A DNA stretch of 64,000 bases. It comes from Scleromitrula shiraiana. Taxonomy: Eukaryota > Ascomycota > Leotiomycetes > Helotiales > Sclerotiniaceae. Where the stretch lies: assembly GCA_028455995.1 (NCBI GenBank), contig JABELC010000001.1, positions 3,956,501 through 4,020,500 on the forward strand, written 5' to 3'. This document shows, in pieces, positions 45,720 through 55,118 of the stretch (position 1 is the stretch's first letter; the number at the start of each line of letters is the position of its first letter). The position numbers and the translations under genes were made by a program. The notes below the pieces were generated by a model. It did not search any database and was not told the origin of the DNA. It saw nothing but the letters and a program-made list of their open reading frames with translations.

Positions 45720-46453
45720 TTGTATAGTTATTAGATATCATAAAAATTGTATTATTTTACCCAAAGTCCCCAAGTGTGAATGTCACGCTGATGTCTTGAT
45801 ATAAGGCCTATCCCGTTTCCCGTATCATGAAAAATACCTTTTCACAACCGCTGAAGATTCAATAACACGGGGATAGTATCAAGCAGAATTATGGTAAAAT
45901 ACGGCACTCGTTGCGAGGTGGTTGAGTTGGGTTGGGTTGGGTTGGTCATAGGCGCCTATAGCCAATTGTGGCTAATCCGACCTTCATTCCGTCCGCCCTA
46001 TCTTCCAGTAATTCTTACTCAAAAACAATCAAACCCAACTCTCAACACCGCAATTAAATATAAGCATATGTTCGCGGGTAACTATTCACTACCTTGTTTT
46101 ATGTTGAAGGGTTCTCGTAAAATTTAGGCTGTTTGGCTTGGATTTAATTTCCGAATAGGTTTGCGGCGGCTTGGGTCTCCATAACTGGCGATGGTGAGTT
46201 AACCGCCGCCAATGCTGAGGCTGAGTTGTAGGAATATGCCAGCGGTATTGGCATTTATGGGTGTTGTTATAAAGATATTCGTTCGCTCTATTCTGATCAT
46301 TATTGCATTTGTTCATCCTTTTCCTTTCGTTTTCATTTTTCTCTGGTTCTCTTCGTTTATTTTCTTGTTTTCCTTAGTTCTTCATTTTACTTTTGTCACA
46401 CCACCAAAATTCAATTAAGCAGTAGTAGTTAGTTCAATTGTTCGAATCCAGCT
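45720..46453. other. Intergenic region, includes GGTTG-type repeat
   Basis: No gene seen. A short TGGGT/TTGGG run at about 45925-45945 is the only repeat. The right end should be the protease promoter; it is T-rich on the plus strand. Confidence 0.5.
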
Positions 46454-48367
46454 ATGTTTCTGAAAACTGCAATCTGGGTAAGCTTGCTCTTTCAAGCTTT
46501 TCTAACAAGGGCCGCAGTATTAGAACAAATCGTAGCTGCTCCTAGTGGATGGACAGCTAGCACACCAACTTCAAACTCAACGATATCATTGACAGTCGGT
46601 CTTGCCCATCAAAATATCGATCAATTAGAATCAAAACTCCTTGCTGTATCAACTCCTGGTCATGATAATTACGGAAAACATCTCGATGCTGACGAAATCA
46701 ATTCCCTCTTCGCACCATCTGCAGATGCAACTTCTAAGGTCACAAATTGGCTGACAAGTGCAGGAGTCCAAAATGTAACGATCAATGGTGGATTAGTTAC
46801 TTTCTCTACCACCGTTGAGAATGCTAACTCCTTACTCAATACAACTTTCAAATCTTATACGAGTCATGGAGTTTCGAAGATTAGAACCACTCAATACTCG
46901 GTACCAGATCATCTGACCCAACATGTTGACCTCATTTCTCCTACAGTATACTTCGACCAGACAGCTATGAAATCCAAAAGGATTGTTCGTAAACGTTCTT
47001 CATTGACCAAGAGGGAAAACGATGAATCAGATGTATGCGATTCGATCTTCCAACCGGATTGTGAAAAGAAATTATACAACGTTGCTGATTATATGCCCGT
47101 TGCTGATTCCGGCAGTAAGATTGGATTTGCAAGCTTCGATCAAGAAGCAGCACTTACTTATGACAATTTCCAATTTGAGGCCATGTTCAACATTACACAG
47201 CAAAACTTCACAAAGACTCTTGTTAATGGAGGTATAGACAACCAAAATTTATATACGGCACAGGCTATAGAAGCCGATCTAGATGTCGAGAGTATTGTTG
47301 GTATGGCTCATCCTTTACCTGTGCAAGAATTCATTGTTGGTGGGTTGATACGATATCTTCCAAATGTTGATACGCCTGCCGATACCCCGGGCGACGATAA
47401 TGATCCATTTTTGGCATATTTCCAGTACTTGTTATCTCAACCGAACACTGCTTTACCTCAAGTCATCAGTCACTCCTATGGCGCAGATGAACAGGTATGT
47501 TATCTATTATTCTCATTGTTCTATAAAATAACTGACCCGTCTTCCAGACTTTCTCGAGATCTTATGCCACCCGAGTTTGCAACATGATTGGTATGTTGGG
47601 TTTACGAGGTATAACCGTCCTTGCAAGCTCCGGCGATAGTGGTGTAGGATCCGCATGTCGTGCCCAGGATGGATCAAACGCGCTTCAATTTACACCCATG
47701 TTTCCCGCAACATGTCCATACGTCACCGCAGTCGGTGGTACACAAGAACTTGCCCCTGAAATCGCCTGGATAAATGGTACTGGGGGATTTTCTAACTATT
47801 TCTCACAACCCGACTATCAGAAGTCGGCTGTTGATAACTATTTGACTAATAATATCAGCCCATCTACGAAGACGTATTATGAGAGTTTTACGAATTTTAC
47901 GGGTAGAGGGTTTCCGGATATTTCTGCTCATAGTGCGAATCCATAGTAAGTTGTCCTCTTTCTTATATATGCATTATTGTGTAATTTATCATAATATCTA
48001 ACACTACAAAAATAGCTTCAGAGAGATCAGTGGCATCGGACCCGTTTCAACCGGTGGAACATCATTATCTTCTCCCGTGGTAGCAGCAATCATAGCTCTT
48101 CTCAACGATGCGCTTCTCAGGGCTGGAAAACCCGTTCTTGGTTTCATAAACCCCCTTCTATACAGTACCGGGTATAAAGCACTTACTGATATCACTGGCG
48201 GTGGAAGTAACGGATGTTATGGGATCGATATACAAAGTGGGGAGTCAATTGGGAATGCGGGGATTATTCCGTTCGCTAGCTGGAATGCTACAGATGGATG
48301 GGATCCGGTTACGGGGTTGGGAACTCCGGATTTTCAAAAGTTGAAGAGTTTGGTTTTGGGTCTGTAG
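46454..48367 (+). CDS. Secreted sedolisin-family (S53) tripeptidyl peptidase
   Basis: Three exons (46454-47494, 47548-47945, 48016-48367) give 596 aa. A signal peptide (TAIWVSLLFQAFLTRAAV) is followed by a propeptide of about 170 residues. Dibasic sites (RKR, KR) near residues 178-188 are likely cleaved during activation. The catalytic Glu and Asp lie in AIEADLDVES near residue 270, the oxyanion Asp in ASSGDSGVG near 375, and the nucleophile Ser in GGTSLSSPVVA near 495. The C-terminal calcium-site region (DITGGGSN, WDPVTGLGTPDF) is present. Length and order match acid tripeptidyl peptidases used for extracellular protein digestion at low pH. It appears intact. Its stop codon is only 34 bp from the left end of a transposon relic, so its transcript may terminate inside that element. 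Confidence 0.93.
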
Positions 48368-48401
48368 TTGTGCGGTTTAGGAATATGTAATTGTTTGGGT
48401 T

Positions 48402-48524
48402 GATCTGGTTCGCCCCATTCAGCAATAACTCCCATTTGTAAATCGGATCTTTCATTGATAAATCGGATTTTCTTATTGATCAATCAGATCTCATTGCCGA
48501 ATTGGGTATCTCATTGATTAATTG
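48402..48524 (+). repeat. Left terminal inverted repeat of the 48.4-51.1 kb element
   Basis: It pairs with the reverse complement of 51028-51129. Nearly all mismatches are T here where the partner has C, for example TTCGCCCC versus TCCGCCCC and GGATCT versus GGACCC. This copy also has an internal duplication of about 22 bp (AAATCGGAT repeated). Confidence 0.85.
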
Positions 48525-51027
48525 GAAGATTAAATTTTTTGATTAAAATGGAATACATTTTATTAACAATGTCGATGTTGTTGATCAATTTTAACGATAT
48601 TTTTAATCTTAGTGGTATTTTTAATTTTAATAGTATTTTTAAAAATAAAAATAAAAATGTCGTTGATTTAAGAATTTAAATTTTTTAAATATAAATAAAT
48701 AAATAAATAAATAAAGAAAAACGATTTTATATATTTTTTTTATTTAATTATTTTTTATTTAATTATTTTTTATTTAATTACTTTTTATTTAATTTAATTA
48801 TATTATTAATTTTTAATATTTCTATTCTTTAAACTCTTCAAATTCTTTTTAATATCTTTTATATTTTTCAAATTTTAAAAAATCAAGTTAAAGGATAATT
48901 TTATTAATATATTAATTCTTTTGATAAAGATACAAAAACTAAAAAATTTTAATATATTGTATTTTTTTTTCTTCAAATTTTAGAGCAATTTTTAATTGAT
49001 AATTAGTTTTGAAAGATTGAGTTTGAATAGGATAAACGATTAAATAAGGATAAAGAATGTTATTTTATTTTAATTATATTTTAACAATATCAATTTCAAG
49101 ATTATTTTCAAAATTTAAAAAAAAAGTTTATTAGATTAATTAAAGAAAAATATTAAAAAAATAGTAATGATTAATTTTATTGTATAAAAAATTTTGAATT
49201 GTAAGATAATTAGGTTTATAAAAAAAGTTTTAATAATAAATGATTTAGAAAATATGTTTTTTTTTGATATTGTTTAATTTATTTTGATATATTTTTTATT
49301 ATTTATAATGTATATAAAAAATTTATGTATTTTGGGGTTAAAAAAATATTTGAAAGAGTATAATTTTTTTATTATAGTGTAATATATGAAGATGTTGAAT
49401 GGATTATTGTAAAATGTAAGTATTGTTTTTAAAATATTAAGTAAAAAAAGGATGTAAAAGTTAAATTTATTTTTATTTTTATTTTTGATGAATGTATGGT
49501 ATTTGATTTGATGGATTTTTGAATTGATTTTGATAGAGAATATATATAGATTTGATAATTTAAAAATTATTTTTTTAAAATAATTTAGTTAAAAGTAATA
49601 AAATCGAAAACTTTTTTAAAGATAATATGTGAATTAAAATTTTAGTTAAAGGATAATAATATCTTTAAAGTTTTTGTTATTAATAATAAAAAGGAGTTTA
49701 AAAAGGTTATTTAAAATTTTTATAATATTAAAAGAATTTATATGATTAAAAAAAAAATATATTATTTTTAAAATTAAAGTTTAATTAAAATAGTGAATAA
49801 GATTTTTAAATTATATTTATATATTATATATAAAGATTTTAGAATTAAAGGTTTTAAACTTTTTTTATTTTTTATTGTTTAAATAATTAATATTATTTGA
49901 TTTTTTATATTTTTTTTTGAAATTATTTTTTATTAAATTTGATTTAGATAATTATTTCTAAATTTAAATCTATAGAATATATGGAATAAAAGAAAAAATA
50001 ATATTAAGAATACGAATGAAAATATGAATTAAGAAAAGGAGTTTAAGATTGATAAAAAAAGATTTATAAAAGAATTTGAAAAAGAATAGATTGAATTAAA
50101 AAAAGAGGATTATGTTTTGTTAAAATTTAGTTAAAGAGTTGTTAATTATATAAAGAAAATCAATAAAAGAATAGTTATAAAAAAAGGAAAAGGCATTTTT
50201 GAATATGAGGTTCAAAAATATATTATATTAAAAATATCTTTTAAATTTAAATTGGGTTTTAAGGTTTTTAGAATATTAATTCGAATTTTTGAAATTTTTG
50301 ATTAAGGATATTGATTAGTATATAAATGGAGGAAATTAATAAGTATTTATAATTTAGGGGTTTTAAATAAAATTGTTTTTTAAAATATATATTTTGATTT
50401 TTTAATTATTGATATTGATAAACTTTTAAAAAAGATCTTTTTTAATAAAGTAATTCAATTTATAAATAAATATAGAATAATATTTATATTTTAAAAAAAG
50501 AGTAGAAATTTAACAAAAAAGAAATGTCAAATTGATCAAGAAAATCAAGAAAATCAAAAAGAAAATTAAGAAAAAAATTAATTTATTATTTTTGATAAAA
50601 AAGATTAATCTATTATTTTTGATAAAAAAAATCAAAAAAATCAAAAAAATCAATTTATTATTTTTGTTCAAACTTTTACTAATTTGAGATTAAAAAAGGT
50701 TAAATTTATAAATTCAAATTCAATAAATTTAACAAATTTAATAATATTGATGATGGCGATAACAAGAGTATTAAGAGGTAAAGGAAATAAGGGGGGTAGG
50801 GGGGTTAGAGGGGTTAGAGGGGTTGGAAGGCAATTAAGATGATGTTAATAATATATTCTTTTTATTTTTTTGTTTATTATTTTTTTATTTATAATCTTTT
50901 TATAGTTGATTTCTTTATTGTTGATTTTTTTATTGTTGATTTTTTTGTTGGTAGAAAAAGTTTAATTTAAAATAAATTTTTTTAAAAAAATATATTTTCA
51001 AAATTATTGAATTAGTGAGAACTGGTT

Positions 51028-51129
51028 GGTTGATCAATGGGATGCTCGATTCGGCAATGAGGTTTGATTGATCAATGGGAGGGTCCGATTTACAAATAGG
51101 GCTTATTGCTGAATGGGGCGGACTAGATC
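51028..51129 (-). repeat. Right terminal inverted repeat of the 48.4-51.1 kb element
   Basis: Inverted partner of the left repeat, about 102 bp, with better-preserved C residues when read on the minus strand. It ends in GGGGCGGACTAGATC on the plus strand. It lies about 200 bp from the carboxypeptidase pseudogene. Confidence 0.85.
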
Positions 51130-51327
51130 TAGTAAAATATGGTTTTATATGTATTGATAGAAAGCCCCTTTGGGCTCTTATGGTCGCAATGAATAATGAA
51201 TTAAATGTTGATATTATCAAATAAAAGATTTATAGTAAAGATGCTGGGTCTGTGGAAGTTTTGCAGATGTATAGTTATATTCCTTTGGTCATAATTTATT
51301 CAAATTCCATCTCTCACATTGTTCTGT

Positions 51328-52344
51328 CTACAAAGAATCAATATGGCCTAACAACCTTTGAAGATGTCTATAACTACTCCTTAGCTGGAATCGAGGTTGC
51401 ATATGTCCACTCAAATATGTTTCAGCAAACATTAATCCTCCCTCGTAATGCTGAACACCCATCGTTCCTTGAGGATTATCAATCGATCCAAATCCCTGAT
51501 CCTCAAACAATGCACCATACTGCAAATTTGGCAAAGTAATAACGATTGGTTTAGAAGGTTATGACTGAAACCCGAGTTTCCCTCCCCATGTCATCCTTTG
51601 AATAGCTAGAAGTGTTCCGTTTGTTAAAATCTCGAAGTCGAGCGCACCATTTGCAATTAAAACACGATTGGGTGCTTCGATAACTCGGGGAAGAACAGAT
51701 TGAATGGGATCAGTTGACAAATCTTCTTCTTGTTCTGGATCACCATCACCATTGTCACCGATGAAGACGGGACCGGCACATTCAAGCCAGTTCACTTCCA
51801 TTGGTGCATGCATTGCTTTCTCCACATCTATACGATTGAAGTATACCTGCTCGAATCCCGGATACAAATATTGTAAATCGATCCTCAAAGATCGCATGCA
51901 AGATCTGTTTCGCTCGAATAGTTGAAATATGTTGGAGGTTGTACGCCTGATGGAGGGAATGTCAAGTATTTGTCTATGAAGTTGAAATATCCACAAGACT
52001 TATGGAGAGATTCTAGCTGGGCAACGTAGCTCGAATTGAGACTGAAAATGTTGTTGTTTTGGAGTAAATATGGTACATCAGGAGCTTCTTCTTGAGCATA
52101 TACGTTTATATTGTGTAAATTCAGATGGAAGGATTAACTCACGTTTAGTCTTATCAGTCAGTAATCTGAATTTCTCATGTTTCAACGCACCCTGCGTCTC
52201 ATTGCTCTGTCTCTTAACATTTCCTCTTTGGTTCAACGCTGGATTGTATCCTCTGGCGTGCGAAAAGTCACTAAATCTTCCCGCAAAAACTGTGCTAATG
52301 AGTAGCAATAGATACACCGAGTGTCGTGCCATGTTCCACGACAT
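51328..52344 (-). pseudogene. Serine carboxypeptidase (S10) pseudogene with catalytic half deleted
   Basis: The start near 52344-52332 gives a signal peptide (MARHSVYLLLLISTVFAG) and a propeptide-like NPALNQRGNVKRQS. After a likely intron the sequence jumps to the later part of a carboxypeptidase: PDVPYLLQNNNIFSLNSSYV, CGYFNFIDKYLTFPPSG, VYFNRIDVEKAMHAP, DPIQSVLPRVIEA, LTNGTLLAIQRMTWGGKLGF and GTMGVQHYEGGLMFAETYLS. The whole segment that should hold the active-site GESYAG is missing. Further damage: the frame shifts around CDL near 51890 with loss of the NPCF region, and a TAA stands at 51559-51561 inside GFQS-stop-PSKP. The C-terminal TYLSGHMQP with its catalytic His is still readable. The family secretes acid carboxypeptidases. 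This copy cannot be active. Confidence 0.8.
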
Positions 52345-53198
52345 TCTGTTGAGATTTCGCCTGTTTGCCGTTTGTGCATGCAAAAGATCAAAAAGCTTTT
52401 TTCATTGACCAATTGCTATAAGACCATTGCAAAGGAAAGAAGCAAGACGAAGTAAACAAATGAGGAGATCAAGGATGGCTGGTTAGTTTTCTGCTTGTTA
52501 AGGAAATTTGATTACAACAACGGCTCCGAAATACATCCTAGTTATCATGTATGCATTGCATCTTCATATCAGCTAATTGATGTAACCGATGTAAGCACTT
52601 TCATAGTCACCGTCCATTCATTTCCATATCTCACCCACCATTGGAGATAAGGTACACGGAAGGATATGCAAGTTCACCATTACCTCTCTACATATGTTCG
52701 AACAGAAAGCTCTTATCCTCAGGTAAGAAAGAGTAAATAATAGGAAGTTGGTTTAGATAAGGATGTTATCTACTATTTAAGATCTTACTATGTAGGTATT
52801 AGGTATGACGAGTCAAAAATTGCAATTAGGTAGTGATTCCAAGGTAAAAGTCTTTTCTTCAGAAACATAAGAAGTGAAAGTTATTTGTAGGGGATCTCAT
52901 CTCTTGAGATATATTGTGCCTGACTTCTAGTGGATATTATCAGTTAGTTCGAAGGAATCTCGGTTTGATATGATTTCGGATGATGAGCCAACCTACAACA
53001 CAGAAACTCATGTGAAGATAGCGAGTACATACCACGAGAGTGTGGATTTACTAATATTTGAATGAAAATTCTTCGAATTGGGTCTAGCTACGAATTTCAG
53101 GACGATAAGAAGATATTCATTGTAATTGAATAAAGTCGGCGAAATTAGCTAAAAGAGTGAACGAGTGTTATGATCAAATAACTTCGTTATCTAGAAAG
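52345..53198. other. Intergenic region
   Basis: No recognisable gene, RNA or repeat in about 850 bp. Confidence 0.45.
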
Positions 53199-54655
53199 CT
53201 AGCTTTTGGGTGGATGGTCAAAGTCAAGACGAATAATATCATGTGTCTTATAATATCTTTTATGACCATCGAGGTCAGTAGTCTTTGCAAACGAAAGTCT
53301 GCAAGTATAGCAACATCCTCCATTACCTCCGTCGACTTTCTCTGATTTTGCTTTTTCCAATTTTTCTGCCTCTACTTTCGCTGCTGTTAATTTTGCTTCA
53401 TCCTCCTTGCTCTTACTATCAGAACTACTATGATCGTTGCTAGTGACATCGGCCTTGCTCTTCTTATTCCTCCTACTATTCTCACTTGAAGGTCTTCCTA
53501 GGGTCAAGGTAATTTCGGGGTGCCACTTCCCCTACGGTATCACCTATTCAGGGAGCCAACCTGAATAGAATTCAATGAGTTCCCTAAATAAACTTTAGGA
53601 AATTGGCTATTTTAATATTTAAGCACATTAAAAGTTTAAATATTAATATATTAAATTTATAATTAATTAAAAGTTGAATTTTATATAATATAAATTAATT
53701 TTTGAATTTAAAGATTAATCTTAAATAAATTTCGATTAGAATTTATTGATTCAAAGCTACATTTAAAATAGTTTTATTATTAATTTTAAATTATAAAATT
53801 ATTATTTAATTTAGATTCTTATTAATTAAAGATTTATTTGATTTTTTATTAAATCTATATAAATATAATTTTAAATTATAAAGTTATAATCATTTTTATT
53901 TTTAGTTAATTTAAAAAATCAATAACTTTATTATTTTAAATAAAAATGATTTTTTCTATAAAAATTATGGAATTTAAAAATATATTTATATTACTTTTTA
54001 ATATATATTATTAATAATAATATTATTAATAGTATTATCAATAATATTAACTTGAATATATTAATAATCAAAAAAATATAAAGTTAGCCTTAATATATTA
54101 GTTAAATTAAGAAATAATGAAGCATATCAATTATTAATATATATTAATAATAAATTTAAAAATATAAATGCATTAATTTTATATGTAAATGTAATTTTAT
54201 ATATAAATATAAATAAAAATATATTAATTTTGTATATAAATATTATATTAATTTGATTTTATATAATTATTTAAAATAAATCTAAAAATCTAAATTGAAT
54301 TTGTATCAATGAATAATCACTCCCCAAAAATCAACTTATAGTATAATTAAGATTCAAATTATAATGCGAAAATTTCTTTTTTTGAATAGTATTCAAGAAA
54401 TCCCTGAATAGGTGATACCGTAGGGTTCCTTATATGATGAGGTCTTCCGTTAAAAATATAAGTTTTACCACAGCCGTCAATGTCACATTTTTGACGTCCA
54501 TCACCAGTATGGTATCTTCCTATATGATGATATTTACATCCATCGTACTGTGGCTTTGGACAGCCTGGAATAGTACATGTCACTAAATAATGATGTTAGT
54601 AAAAATCAAACTTGAACGATTAGATTTACCGGTGGCAGGCTTGGGCCCAAGATCG
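53199..54655 (-). pseudogene. C2H2 zinc-finger gene split by a TIR element
   Basis: Read on the minus strand, an exon ending GPKPAT joins, over a short intron, to VTCTIPGCPKPQYDGCKYHH and CDIDGCGKTYIFNGRPHHIR. It then runs into the transposable element at 54425. The frame resumes beyond 53530 with LGRPSSENSRRNKKSKAD and ends with a further finger-like CCYTCRLSFAKTTDLDGHKR and KYYKTH-like end, stop at 53199. Taking one copy of the 3-bp duplication, the two sides join in frame without a stop (HHIRKWHPEITLTLGRPSS), completing a Cys2His2 finger. The gene was thus probably functional until the insertion. A nucleic-acid-binding role is inferred from the fingers. The first exon and start codon were not resolved. 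A Lys/Glu-rich coiled segment lies between the fingers. Confidence 0.75.
53530..54425. mobile_element. 896-bp AT-rich TIR element inserted in the zinc-finger gene
   Basis: The ends are perfect 25-bp inverted repeats (53530-53554 and 54401-54425), starting CCCTACGGTATCACC on each strand. Weaker inverted similarity extends about 20 bp further in (CTGAATAGAATTCAA versus CTTGAATACTATTCAA). The flanks carry TTC on both sides (53527-53529 and 54426-54428), a 3-bp target duplication. The interior is very AT-rich and has no open frame, so this is a non-autonomous or fully decayed copy. A 3-bp duplication fits PIF/Harbinger or CACTA-type insertion; the TIR does not start with CACTA. The superfamily is therefore inference. 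Confidence 0.85.
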
Positions 54656-55118
54656 AAAGCATTATAACTAAATTGAATTTGCAATTAACTTTTACTGAAC
54701 ATTGTGGTTTTACGAATATAAAGAATTTGAATGGGGTGTAGAAATGAAAAAAAAGTTGGATTTCAACTACAACACTGGATCTCTAAAATTTTTATATAGG
54801 AAGATTTTACAACGACTAAGCAGGTCAGTAGGCCATAAGCCATGATCCTTTGATATGAAAGCTCAGTTAATTGCTTATCTCGAGTGTTTCATTCAAAGTT
54901 TCTCCTAGACTAGTAATCTTTTTCGAGAAATCATTAAAGACTAGGCCTACTGTGGCGCGGCCACATGTTAACTACTCAATTAGTTCAGTTTTCCCGAATG
55001 TGAGATATTTTGCATTGATGGTGTTAGTATTTACCTCATCTAAGACAAACAGAAATTCGTGGTGCACTCAGATACTTTTTAGTCTGTAGAGATATTTGCA
55101 TTACAGATATACTTGATC
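54656..55118. other. Intergenic region
   Basis: Upstream of the split zinc-finger gene and downstream of the mannosidase stop codon. It probably includes the undetermined 5' exon of the zinc-finger gene. Nothing else was recognised. Confidence 0.4.

Larger units (their letters stand above)
48402..51129. mobile_element. AT-rich DNA-transposon relic with long terminal inverted repeats
   Basis: A 2.73-kb block of extreme A+T content is bounded by imperfect inverted repeats of about 100-120 bp. Both outer ends read GATCT(A/G)GT(C/T)CGCCCC, then ATTCAGCAATAA. Inside, no frame survives. Near 50755-50840 a G-rich patch (ATTAAGAGGTAAAGG, GGGGGGTAGGGGGG) could be a decayed basic C-terminus of a transposase read on the plus strand. 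Between about 48900 and 50850 the plus strand has very few C but still many G and TG dinucleotides, so decay was C-to-T on one strand. No target-site duplication is evident. Long repeats and size would suit a Mutator-like or other cut-and-paste family; the family is not determined. Confidence 0.8.

Noticed and set aside
45925..45945. GGTTG/TTGGG run considered as interstitial telomere repeat
   Set aside because: The fungal telomere repeat is TTAGGG; this run lacks it and has only a few units.
46435..46452. GTTCGAATCC-like motif considered as the T-arm of a tRNA
   Set aside because: No matching acceptor, D- or anticodon stem is found around it, and it lies directly upstream of the protease start codon.
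48402..51129. AT-rich block considered as centromere, mitochondrial insertion or replication origin
   Set aside because: The matching inverted repeats at both ends and the one-strand C loss explain it as a decayed transposon. It is also too short for a regional centromere.
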